The notes under the pieces were generated by a model. The model did not search any database, was not told where the DNA came from, and saw only the letters and a program-made list of their open reading frames with translations. From NCBI RefSeq assembly GCF_022869785.1, contig NZ_CP094997.1, positions 5,022,001 to 5,086,000 on the forward strand: a DNA stretch of 64,000 nt, written 5' to 3'. Of this stretch, positions 16,130 through 23,857 are shown piece by piece; the stretch's first letter is position 1, and every line of letters begins with the position of its first letter. Made by a program: the position numbers and the translations under genes. The DNA comes from Dyadobacter chenwenxiniae. Its GTDB lineage: Bacteria; Bacteroidota; Bacteroidia; Cytophagales; Spirosomataceae.

Positions 16130-16378
16130 ATGGACTTACGCACGACATTATCAGTAAATGAGAGCTTTATGGAAATGCTGATCGATTGCAAAAACCGTGG
16201 AGCAAAAGCGGAAATGATTCTGGACATCAACGGACTGGAACGTGCCGAGGGAGTAATACAGGAGATTTACGCTGACGATCCAAACCCTTACATTGAACTG
16301 CAAGACGGGAGAAAGATTGTAGAAAAAACAATCGCCGCCCTTAATGGACTTTTCCGGCCGGAGTATTCCGGATGTTAA
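16130..16378 (+). CDS. Conserved small protein of unknown function
   Basis: 82 aa, no named family recognised. Begins M-D-L-R-T-T-L-S-V-N-E-S-F and contains G-L-E-R-A-E-G-V-I-Q-E-I and P-Y-I-E-L-Q-D-G-R-K-I; acidic-amphipathic, soluble, predicted alternating strands and helices that recall a short SH3-like or Sm-like barrel. Its stop overlaps the start of the downstream hydrolase gene, implying coupled expression. Confidence 0.65.
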   Translation: MDLRTTLSVNESFMEMLIDCKNRGAKAEMILDINGLERAEGVIQEIYADDPNPYIELQDGRKIVEKTIAALNGLFRPEYSGC

Positions 16379-17277
16379 TGTCTATAAAAATCCTGGCCAT
16401 TCTAACGCTGCTGGCATCCGCGCTCTCCGCTTTTTCGCAAGAAAAAATGGTGAAGGTAAGCAGCATGAATTACCACGTCCTGACAAGAAGTTTACAGCTG
16501 AGAAAACCAGGTCAGCCGGTGTTGGTTTTTGAAAATGGCATGGGTATGGGGCTTGGAAATTGGAATACCATAACAGATTCCCTGGCGAGTAATGTTCCTG
16601 TTTTTCTCTATGACAGGCAGGGCGTGGAGAAATCGGATAAGGTTTTTCAGTTGCCCACTCCTCAGAAGATAGCAACGAATCTCAGATTGCTTTTAAAGGA
16701 ATTGAAAATAGAACCGCCGTATATATTGGTCGGTCACTCCATGGGTGGCGTTTATGTGCGGGCTTTCGCAGGATATTATCCCAATGATGTGGCAGGGCTC
16801 GTATTTGTTGATCCGGCAGATTTTACGGAAACAAAAGCGGACTGGAATCAAATCTTCAGGGAGATCGGCGTGTCTGAAAAGCGAATTGATGAAATGCTCT
16901 TAAAGCGATTATACACTCCTTCAAAACCCGATTCGTCCCGCTACGCCGCGTGGAGCGAAGGCCAGGTTTTAACAGATCTCCGAAAAACCGACTTCGCTGA
17001 GATAAGCAGTTTACCCGTTCCTCAGGTGCCCATCTTGTTTTTTGTCGGCGGAAAGCTTGAAGTTCCAATAGAACGCCGGAGTAAAGATTATGATCATGAG
17101 CGGTTTTTCGAAGTAAAAAATAGCTTCAATATGCTAAGATGGAGACGCTTTATTCATTCTTCCAGCAAAGGTGGCGCACTGATTTATTTAAGCAACAGCG
17201 GGCATTTTGTGCATCGAGATGACGCAGCAATGGTGATTGGGAATATCAAAATGATGTTAAAAGCATTGGAAAAATAA
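16372..17277 (+). CDS. Secreted alpha/beta hydrolase
   Basis: 301 aa. Residues 1-22 are a signal peptide ending A-F-S-Q, so it is exported to the periplasm. The nucleophile elbow G-H-S-M-G-G (about 122-127) places Ser as catalytic residue; a late histidine lies in S-G-H-F-V-H (about 278-283); the acidic residue cannot be fixed. The oxyanion region V-F-E-N-G-M-G-M-G is in place of the usual H-G. Substrate unknown. Two starts are possible: the ATG at 16372 or the ATG at 16378, which overlaps the stop of the small upstream gene (TAATG); both keep the signal peptide. The pair forms an operon. Confidence 0.85.
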   Translation: MLMSIKILAILTLLASALSAFSQEKMVKVSSMNYHVLTRSLQLRKPGQPVLVFENGMGMGLGNWNTITDSLASNVPVFLYDRQGVEKSDKVFQLPTPQKIATNLRLLLKELKIEPPYILVGHSMGGVYVRAFAGYYPNDVAGLVFVDPADFTETKADWNQIFREIGVSEKRIDEMLLKRLYTPSKPDSSRYAAWSEGQVLTDLRKTDFAEISSLPVPQVPILFFVGGKLEVPIERRSKDYDHERFFEVKNSFNMLRWRRFIHSSSKGGALIYLSNSGHFVHRDDAAMVIGNIKMMLKALEK

Positions 17278-17280
17278 ACC

Positions 17281-17449
17281 AGGAAAGACTCGAAGGCATT
17301 GGCAGATGAAGGCTTGAACGTTTATGGTGGATGCGGTATTGATTACCAGCTGCCCCTGATCGGGTATAAAAAGATCAAAAGGCTGTTTCTAATATCTATG
17401 CAAAGTTTGCGGGTGCGTTTCTTATTTTAAACCAATAAAATCGCAGTTA
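17281..17449. pseudogene. Fossil methyltransferase fragment and membrane-peptide tail
   Basis: 17297-17326 reads K-A-L-A-D-E-G-L-N-V-Y-G on the plus strand, matching K-A-L-I-D-E-G-L-N-I-H-G in the methyltransferase at 8020-8607. The flanking sequence does not continue the alignment beyond about 17340. The minus strand around 17425-17470 reads P-W-F-L-A-V-I-T-A-I-L-L-V then stop, in a frame shifted from the DUF2809 gene, and matches a peptide fossil at 7470-7520 (C-G-F-L-A-V-V-T-A-I-L-L-G). Small remnants of decayed paralogs. Confidence 0.5.
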
Positions 17450-17887
17450 TCACCGCCAGAAACCACGGGTGTTGTGTCCGGTTTGAAAAAGACAAACTTC
17501 GACAATCACTCCAAACCCGATTCCCAAACCATAACAAAGCAGGTCGCTCCACACGAATGTAAAACCCAGTATCATTCCTCCCAATGGCGTCCTTCGAAGA
17601 CCATCAATCCACGGCGCATGGTACAACTGACTGAGCTCAATGCATACTGAAAATGCGAGTGCAGCCGCCGCCACCCTCCATGTTGACCATTTACAAAAAA
17701 TAAAAGCAAAGCCGAAAAACACCATCATGGCCCATAATACATCGCCGACATAGAGCTTAATAAATGAATATTGCCCAAGCATATGCCGCGACAAAAAACC
17801 AGTAAGCATTGCACCGCCTGTAAGTGATCCGTAGACCAGCCGGTTCCTGGATAAAGGCCTCGAAAAAGGACTGTTGCGTATGGACAT
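17450..17887 (-). CDS. DUF2809 family membrane protein, C-terminus possibly frameshifted
   Basis: 145 aa with about four transmembrane helices. The family pattern is clear: G-F-L-S-R-H near residue 30, Y-V-G-D-V-L-W-A-M (about 46-54), C-I-E-L-S-Q-L-Y-H-A-P-W-I-D (about 79-92), L-R-R-T-P-L-G-G, and a final W-S-D-L-L-C-Y-G-L-G-I. DUF2809 proteins are small, uncharacterised inner-membrane proteins. The last residues G-H-N-T-R-G-F-W-R are polar, whereas another frame of the same DNA continues as a hydrophobic peptide (W-F-L-A-V-I-T-A-I), so a frameshift or a fusion of remnants near 17470 is possible. Confidence 0.8.
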   Translation of the reverse strand: MSIRNSPFSRPLSRNRLVYGSLTGGAMLTGFLSRHMLGQYSFIKLYVGDVLWAMMVFFGFAFIFCKWSTWRVAAAALAFSVCIELSQLYHAPWIDGLRRTPLGGMILGFTFVWSDLLCYGLGIGFGVIVEVCLFQTGHNTRGFWR

Positions 17888-18129
17888 GTAAATCGAAATT
17901 GTCTAACTGATTAAAGTTGCCGTCCCACATCTTGCGCAAGCGATCCGGCCAAATCGCAACCTCTTTCATTTTTCCGGATTATAGTGATAATATATTTCCC
18001 GGCCGGTATTTTTTCAAATAATTACAAAGGCGCTATGTTTATATTCGGAAGTCAATGCATCAAGGCAGAAACTAAGTCTGATTTGTATTTTTGTATTCAA
18101 CGATTTTTACAAACATCATTAATACCCAT

Positions 18130-18666
18130 ATGCCCATCCACGTCGCTATTACCCGCAAAGTGCTTCCCGGAAAAGAAGAAGAATTCAAGGATGCGTTGCG
18201 GCGTTTTCTGGGAGATTCTTTTCTGCACGGCGGCGTTCATGGTGCGGCAATGATCACTGCGCTCCCGGGCAGTGATAACCGCGACATTGGTATACTGCGG
18301 ACATTCGCGGACAAGGCGGAGCGCGATGCTTTTTACAATTCGAAGCTCTTCAAAGATTGGGATGCTTATGCCTCGACACTAACCGAAGAACCGGTTTATC
18401 GCGAGCTTACCGGTCTTGAAGCCTGGTTCCGCTCGCCCGGCGCTCCTCCTAAATGGAAAATGGCAGTAGCAACGCTTTGCGGCGTTTTTCCTACCAGCCT
18501 TTTTCTGTCCTATGCTCTGGTTCCTTATATGCAAGGACTTCACCCTGCTTTCAGAACACTCATTGTGGCGGGGTGTATGGTTGGCCTGCTTACCTGGATC
18601 GTGATGCCCCAAGTTACAAAATTGCTGAAACCCTGGCTTTCCGGAGGGCTCGCAGGAAAGAAATGA
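18130..18666 (+). CDS. Antibiotic biosynthesis monooxygenase-fold membrane protein
   Basis: The start is placed at the ATG giving M-P-I-H-V-A-I-T-R-K-V-L-P-G-K-E (178 aa); an upstream ATG at 18091 adds 13 non-conserved residues. Residues 1-100 form an ABM-type ferredoxin-like dimeric domain (V-A-I-T-R-K-V..., L-R-T-F-A-D-K-A-E-R-D-A-F, G-L-E-A-W-F), as in small haem-degrading or quinol monooxygenases. Residues 115-170 hold two transmembrane helices (F-P-T-S-L-F-L-S-Y-A-L-V-P-Y and L-I-V-A-G-C-M-V-G-L-L-T-W-I-V). ABM domains with a two-helix anchor are a known class of unknown role. No operon partner. Confidence 0.8.
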   Translation: MPIHVAITRKVLPGKEEEFKDALRRFLGDSFLHGGVHGAAMITALPGSDNRDIGILRTFADKAERDAFYNSKLFKDWDAYASTLTEEPVYRELTGLEAWFRSPGAPPKWKMAVATLCGVFPTSLFLSYALVPYMQGLHPAFRTLIVAGCMVGLLTWIVMPQVTKLLKPWLSGGLAGKK

Positions 18667-18740
18667 CGGTCAGTTACTGTTTTCAAATATCCTGTGATCA
18701 GGAACAGAGGCAAATAAAGTAATGGACAAACGGCCAATGG

Positions 18741-20390
18741 TCACCGTACAACATTCACTTTTACATTTTTGAACATAAAAGCATTATCACTAACCCGCAC
18801 AGGTTTTCCACTCGCAGTCGTCACGTTTTTAAGAATAACTTCACTGGTCTTGATATAAGGAAATTTCTCCTGATCGGATTCGTCTGTCATGTCCGAATTG
18901 AAATTGGCGAAGATAGTGGGACCCTGGTAGTTTGCCGGATGCCGGGCGTCGTCAATACGAAGATTTTCGATGACGATTCTCTCCGGCATATAAGAGGTGT
19001 AGCCGAAATCATGTTGCCCGGAGTTGGAGCCCCCTATTAAAGCGGCGCTGACCGGTTTGCCATCCGCAGGCACAAAAACGCAGTCGCGGATCACCAGCTC
19101 GCCTTGCCATGTGCTGCCATAATCGGAGCGCAGGTTAACGATATTCTTGCCGCGGATCGTTGAATTTTCTACCAATAACAACCCACTGCCAATCGCATTA
19201 ATTCCCATATGCCCGAGGGTTGAGTTGCGGATGGTGGCATTGGCTACACCTTGATGCGCGTCGAAACGAGAAAGTGTGCAATGGTCATAAAGCAGGTTTT
19301 TGCAGAAATTGGAACCCAGAATACCCCAATATTTACTATCATTGATATCATTGGTTTGCGTGCAGTTAACAAAAGAGACATGCAAAGCGCGGTTCACGGA
19401 AAGATCGTAAGAGCCCATGGATACAGGCTTGCCGGCTGTGCCGATGGTGCTGTATGTTTTGTGCCCGGTCAGGATGGAGTTTTTTACCGTTACATAGGCG
19501 CAGTCGTTAATGGTAAGAAAGCCTCCGTAAGGTGCTCCGTGATCTCCTTCGCCTTCAATGCGGTGTTCCACGCCGTCAATGATCACATGAGATCGCCTGA
19601 TTGTCAGGTTTCTGCTATAATAGGTGTACTTTGATTCGGCTTTATTGGCAATTGTAGTGAAACGCCCTCCGCTTACCTTCAATGGTTTTTCATCAATAGG
19701 AAGTGCAGTAATTTCCGTGATTTCATCAAAATCCCAAATGATTGGTGCGTTCATATCTACATTGCCGTTTTTATCAACAACGAAAATATCGGTCTGCGAA
19801 GAGCCATTGTTTTGATTGAGACCAAAACGGATATATTGCTTTACATTCGAATTCGTCACTGTGATCAGGCATGGGCCGGGCAGAGGCGCGTCTATTTTTT
19901 TCTGATCCCTTTTTAGCGAGGTGATTTTGTCCAGTTTAAATGGTTTAAGGCTTGAACTGATCATAAAGATGGAGGCATCCCGTTTTTCCACTTCAGTATC
20001 ATCAATCAGGAATGCGGCCTTACCAAAATCAGTGTCTGTTTCAATTATCACCGTCCGGTGTTTTGGCCCGATGTAATATGTAGCGTGATCGTCAGCTTTA
20101 ACAGGCAGGCCGTGCAGGTTGGCAAATGCGTGGGTTGCGGCCAGGAAATCAATATCATCCGTTTTCCCATCCCCCTTGGCGCCGAAGTTGCTGTAACGGA
20201 CAAATCCGGCAGCCTTGAATTTCCGAAGATCCTCGGGAGATACATTCACATGCAGTCTGCCATTTTCATCAACAGACACTTGAATTTCCCCCTTTTCAGA
20301 AGTGATGACTGCGTTGCCGGGCTCATTTTTGTCCTGGGCTTGCGCCAAAAGTGTGCAAAATGCCAAAATTATCAAGAGTGTGTATTTCAT
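18741..20390 (-). CDS. Secreted right-handed beta-helix protein, pectate-lyase superfamily
   Basis: 549 aa. Residues 1-18 are a signal peptide (ends L-A-Q-A-Q-D-K). Residues 67-80 have F-G-A-K-G-D-G-K-T-D-D, the N-terminal signature of the pectate-lyase/GH28-like superfamily, followed by long runs of beta-helix rungs (V-S-F-V-N-C-T, L-L-Y-D-H-C-T-L-S, A-T-I-R-N-S-T-L, L-L-V-E-N-S-T-I). The first 60 residues may form a small beta domain. It probably acts on an extracellular polysaccharide, but whether as lyase, hydrolase or binder cannot be judged. An 8-base inverted repeat GGGTCAGG/CCTGACCC (20396-20403, 20434-20441) brackets the leader just upstream of its start. Confidence 0.8.
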   Translation of the reverse strand: MKYTLLIILAFCTLLAQAQDKNEPGNAVITSEKGEIQVSVDENGRLHVNVSPEDLRKFKAAGFVRYSNFGAKGDGKTDDIDFLAATHAFANLHGLPVKADDHATYYIGPKHRTVIIETDTDFGKAAFLIDDTEVEKRDASIFMISSSLKPFKLDKITSLKRDQKKIDAPLPGPCLITVTNSNVKQYIRFGLNQNNGSSQTDIFVVDKNGNVDMNAPIIWDFDEITEITALPIDEKPLKVSGGRFTTIANKAESKYTYYSRNLTIRRSHVIIDGVEHRIEGEGDHGAPYGGFLTINDCAYVTVKNSILTGHKTYSTIGTAGKPVSMGSYDLSVNRALHVSFVNCTQTNDINDSKYWGILGSNFCKNLLYDHCTLSRFDAHQGVANATIRNSTLGHMGINAIGSGLLLVENSTIRGKNIVNLRSDYGSTWQGELVIRDCVFVPADGKPVSAALIGGSNSGQHDFGYTSYMPERIVIENLRIDDARHPANYQGPTIFANFNSDMTDESDQEKFPYIKTSEVILKNVTTASGKPVRVSDNAFMFKNVKVNVVR

Positions 20391-20479
20391 CGTAGGGGTC
20401 AGGTTATTGATTATTTTTTAAAAAGCAGCATTCCCTGACCCGCTACTCTGTAAATAATGACATTGCACTTCATCCGCTG

Positions 20480-23194
20480 CTAAATGATCTCTACCCAACC
20501 TTCCGTGCCGTTTACCCGGATCCGCTGCCCGTCTTTGATCACCTTCGTGGCATGCTCCACGCCTACTACTGCTGGCAAACCGTATTCGCGGGCGATGACT
20601 GCCCCGTGGGTCATTATCCCTCCCACTTCGGTAATGAGGCCTTTTATCGAGACAAACAATGGTGTCCAGCTGGGATCTGTGAATGTGGTAACCAGAATAT
20701 CTCCTTCCTCTATATCAGCATCTTCCATGTTCAGAATGACACGTGCCCGTCCTTCGATCACTCCGGAGGAAACCGCCAGGCCGACAATGGTGCCCGCAGG
20801 AATATTTTCGCGCTTGTAACGACCTGTAATGATCTCACCGTCACTGGTCATCACACGCGGGGGCGTCAATTTTTCAAACCTTTTAAAATCTTCTTTCCGT
20901 TGACTGATTATCTCGTGATCCAGCTCGTTGGAATGGATAACTTGTGCGAGTTCTGCCAGGTTGAGATAATATATATCCTCTTTTTCATGAAGAACTTTCG
21001 CCTGGACAAGTCGTTCGGCTTCTTTCAACAGCGCTGTCCTGTAAACAAAAGACCTGCTCACCAAGCCATATTTCGGATACTCGCGGTAACCGACTAGATT
21101 TCGGATCATGTCGATCCTTTGCTTCGTTTCTTTGGCTTTGTGCTCTCCGTCTGGTAACTGCCGCAATCTACTTAACAGCTCTTGCTCCTTCTTCAATGCT
21201 TCCTGTTTTCCCTGCTCAAACTTCCGGATGCTGGCGTGCTGTGTGAAATTTTTAATGTTCCCAAGAATGACCGGGATAAGCGTAGCAGGCTTTTCGGCCC
21301 AGCGCGTTCTGGTAATATCTATCTCCCCGGCACAGCGCATTCCGTATTTTTCCAGAAAAGCACCGATAGCAGCCCGCGTCTCCCGGCCTCCCTTCAATGA
21401 GGGCAATGCTTCCAGAAAATTCTCGTCTTTTACGTTTTGTAAATAGGCAATTACTTCGGGGTAAGGGCGTATCGCATCTGCCACGTCCAACAGCGCCAGT
21501 CCCATTTCGGAAGTAACATTGTTGGGGACGGATTGGGAAAGCGTGTCTGCTGCGTTTTTTTCGCCCAGCCATTCATTCATTTTCTCATTCGCCCATGACA
21601 TTGCATTTATACCGGCCATGAGTATGCCGTAGCTTCGTGGGTCAAACAAGTATTTTCTCCATTCCTGGATATCTTCCAGAATAAAATCGATTAAATCGGC
21701 GCCAGTCTTGTTTTGAATGCGCTGTTTCAGCTCTTCTACCAACTGCTCGCTCCGTTCAATCAACTCGTTGACGACCTCAACCGAAGCCGTCATTTCCGAA
21801 GCGTTGGTTACCGAAGTGGCCGTTTCCGAAGCAATTGGGGGATTGGCTGAACGTTTCTTAGCATTTTGTGATGGATTGTCAGCTGTTTCTGTCTGATCCT
21901 TTCCAATTGGATTCTCTGCTGGCAGCACTTCTATAAAATCCTTCCGCTCGAGAATAGTTAACAGTGCATCCTTGCTCAGCGGATCCGATTTTCCTAATGT
22001 AGTATTCAATATAATGTTCCTGGAGACTGGTGAAGCCAGTTCTTTGGCAACGTCCACAAACAACCTGCCGCCGGCTGTGCACATTCTGCCGGGGCTTAAC
22101 GACAGGAAAAAGGACAATCCTAACGGTTTCATGGCATCCGTCATCATCTGCTGGTGGCCCACAGACACATACACGTGCGGGCAACCCACAGCGTTTTTCG
22201 CATCATTAGCCTCAGGAATGGGGAACAAAGTAGTGATCGGACGGCTTTGAACCACATAAAATGTGCCGCCAGCCAGGCACCATTCAATATCCTGCGGGCT
22301 GCCGAAATGCGCTTCGATCTTTCTGCCGATGTCCGCAAGCTCCAAAATCTGTTCATCTGTCAGCGCTTGTTTGTCCTGCCGTTCGATTTCAATCTCCTGC
22401 TCCCGCGTGCCGCCGCCAGCTACGACATTGATAGATAACTTTTTGTTTGATATTTTTTTCTCAAAAACCTGACCATTCAGGACTTTATAATTATCCGCAT
22501 TCACGAGTCCTGAAACCAGCACCTCGCCAAGGCCGAAACTGGCATCAATGGATATGACCTTCCTGTTTGCCGAAATCGGGTCCGCGGTAAACATAATTCC
22601 GGCCACCTCAGAGAAAACCATTTGCTGAACAATTATCGACAGCCGCACTTTGCGATGATCGAATAGCACTGCCGACCCGGCTGTTTGAATGCGATAGGTT
22701 ACCGCACGGTCCGTAAACAGGGACGCCCAGCATTTGCTGATATGCAAAAGGACCTCCTCTTCGCCCGTAACGTTTAGATATGTGTCCTGCTGGCCCGCGA
22801 AGGAAGCCGTCGGAAGATCCTCAGCCGTAGCGCTGGACCGTACAGCAAAGGCATCTTTCTTATCAAATTTTGCCAGATAGGCAGCCATTTCATCCGCTAC
22901 ATTTTTTGGAATGGCTATGTTCTCAATGGCCGCGCGAATTTTCCCGCTGACTTCACTGATCTTTCCCCTGTCATCAACTTTCAGATCCGTTAAGGCGGCC
23001 AATAGGCTGCTGACTTCCGCATTGTTTTCAACTATTTCTTTATAAGCTTCGGTAGTAATACAAAAACCAGCCGGCACTTTCAGGCCCTCGATTCCGGACA
23101 GTTCTCCCAAGTTGGCGCCTTTGCCTCCGACCAAAGCAAGCTTTGTCTTATCCACTTCTTCTAAACCAACAATGTATGCGCTCTTATTTTCCAT
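20480..23194 (-). CDS. rph: Rifamycin-inactivating phosphotransferase
   Basis: 904 aa. The order is that of Rph: N-terminal ATP-binding domain (L-V-G-G-K-G-A-N-L-G-E-L-S, V-R-S-S-A-T-A-E-D-L-P-T-A-S-F-A-G-Q-Q-D-T-Y), a rifampicin-binding middle region, and a C-terminal swivelling phosphohistidine domain with G-G-I-M-T-H-G-A-V-I-A-R-E-Y-G-L-P-A-V-V-G (His at about 863). The enzyme transfers a phosphate from ATP to a hydroxyl of rifamycin's ansa bridge, giving resistance. Conservation with Firmicutes Rph is visible through most of the length from recall, which also suggests past transfer. A Ser/Thr/Glu-rich stretch (about 425-470, P-S-Q-N-A-K-K-R-S to A-S-V-E-V-V-N-E-L) makes it about 40 residues longer than typical. 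It follows marR by 13 bases. Confidence 0.9.
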   Translation of the reverse strand: MENKSAYIVGLEEVDKTKLALVGGKGANLGELSGIEGLKVPAGFCITTEAYKEIVENNAEVSSLLAALTDLKVDDRGKISEVSGKIRAAIENIAIPKNVADEMAAYLAKFDKKDAFAVRSSATAEDLPTASFAGQQDTYLNVTGEEEVLLHISKCWASLFTDRAVTYRIQTAGSAVLFDHRKVRLSIIVQQMVFSEVAGIMFTADPISANRKVISIDASFGLGEVLVSGLVNADNYKVLNGQVFEKKISNKKLSINVVAGGGTREQEIEIERQDKQALTDEQILELADIGRKIEAHFGSPQDIEWCLAGGTFYVVQSRPITTLFPIPEANDAKNAVGCPHVYVSVGHQQMMTDAMKPLGLSFFLSLSPGRMCTAGGRLFVDVAKELASPVSRNIILNTTLGKSDPLSKDALLTILERKDFIEVLPAENPIGKDQTETADNPSQNAKKRSANPPIASETATSVTNASEMTASVEVVNELIERSEQLVEELKQRIQNKTGADLIDFILEDIQEWRKYLFDPRSYGILMAGINAMSWANEKMNEWLGEKNAADTLSQSVPNNVTSEMGLALLDVADAIRPYPEVIAYLQNVKDENFLEALPSLKGGRETRAAIGAFLEKYGMRCAGEIDITRTRWAEKPATLIPVILGNIKNFTQHASIRKFEQGKQEALKKEQELLSRLRQLPDGEHKAKETKQRIDMIRNLVGYREYPKYGLVSRSFVYRTALLKEAERLVQAKVLHEKEDIYYLNLAELAQVIHSNELDHEIISQRKEDFKRFEKLTPPRVMTSDGEIITGRYKRENIPAGTIVGLAVSSGVIEGRARVILNMEDADIEEGDILVTTFTDPSWTPLFVSIKGLITEVGGIMTHGAVIAREYGLPAVVGVEHATKVIKDGQRIRVNGTEGWVEII

Positions 23195-23207
23195 GGGCTA
23201 AAAGTAT

Positions 23208-23669
23208 TTATGATTGTTTGTTGTTGAGTTGATCTGTTGCCTCGGTCATTATTTCAATGGCCTTTTCAAAATAGGTTTCAATGATCGTGCTCTCTTCGTC
23301 CGAAAACGAAGCGATTAATTTTTCCGATCTGCTTCGAAATTCTTCGTAGAGCGGTGCCAGCAACAGCATAATGTTTTCTGTGTTCGGTTCAATAATCACT
23401 TTGCGCCTGTCTTCCGCGGCAAAGCGTCTCCTTACCAGATCTTTCTTTTCAAACCGGTCTATCAAACCGGTTACTGCGCCCGTTGTAAGGCCCGTTAATG
23501 TCGAGAGCTCGCCCGCGGTCATCTGCCCTTTCTCCATCAGGAACCCCAGGTATTTATGGTCCGTCCCGGAAAGACCGGCCCGCCGGGCGACGGCCTCATG
23601 CATTTGAAGGGATATATATGCATAATGCTGGCTCAGCTTCCTGATTTTTTTGAGTAAGTCGTCTTCCAT
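23208..23669 (-). CDS. MarR-family regulator, upstream of rph
   Basis: The start is placed at the ATG giving M-E-D-D-L-L-K-K-I-R-K-L (153 aa); a longer frame from 23786 adds 39 residues that overlap the promoter. A winged helix-turn-helix follows: G-Q-M-T-A-G-E-L-S-T-L-T-G-L-T-T-G-A-V-T-G-L-I-D-R-F-E-K-K-D-L-V, then the wing R-R-F-A-A-E-D-R-R-K-V. MarR proteins repress and are released by small phenolic or antibiotic ligands. It lies 13 bases upstream of rph on the same strand, so it may sense rifamycin-like compounds and control its own operon. The operator is suggested by an imperfect palindrome at 23684-23696. Confidence 0.88.
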   Translation of the reverse strand: MEDDLLKKIRKLSQHYAYISLQMHEAVARRAGLSGTDHKYLGFLMEKGQMTAGELSTLTGLTTGAVTGLIDRFEKKDLVRRRFAAEDRRKVIIEPNTENIMLLLAPLYEEFRSRSEKLIASFSDEESTIIETYFEKAIEIMTEATDQLNNKQS

Positions 23670-23683
23670 TTTTATCTTATTAA

Positions 23684-23732
23684 CTAAATATCTTAGCAAC
23701 AAAGATAATATGAAATGTGTGAGATGGGCAAA
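23684..23732 (-). promoter_or_regulatory. Promoter and candidate operator of marR-rph
   Basis: On the minus strand -7 TATCTTTG (complement of 23700-23707) with -33 TTTG (complement of 23729-23732), spacing 21. Just downstream lies CTAAGATATTTAG (complement of 23684-23696), imperfect palindrome, a suitable site for MarR autoregulation. Confidence 0.55.
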
Positions 23733-23857
23733 TTTGTAAGAAAAAAAACGGAGGCTGGCCTTGTCTAAAGCAGAGCTATCGCCCAAGGATATGAGCGATA
23801 GCTTTACTTAAACAGCAATAAATAATAGAAATTCCAAGAGCTGAATCAGGCACTTAA

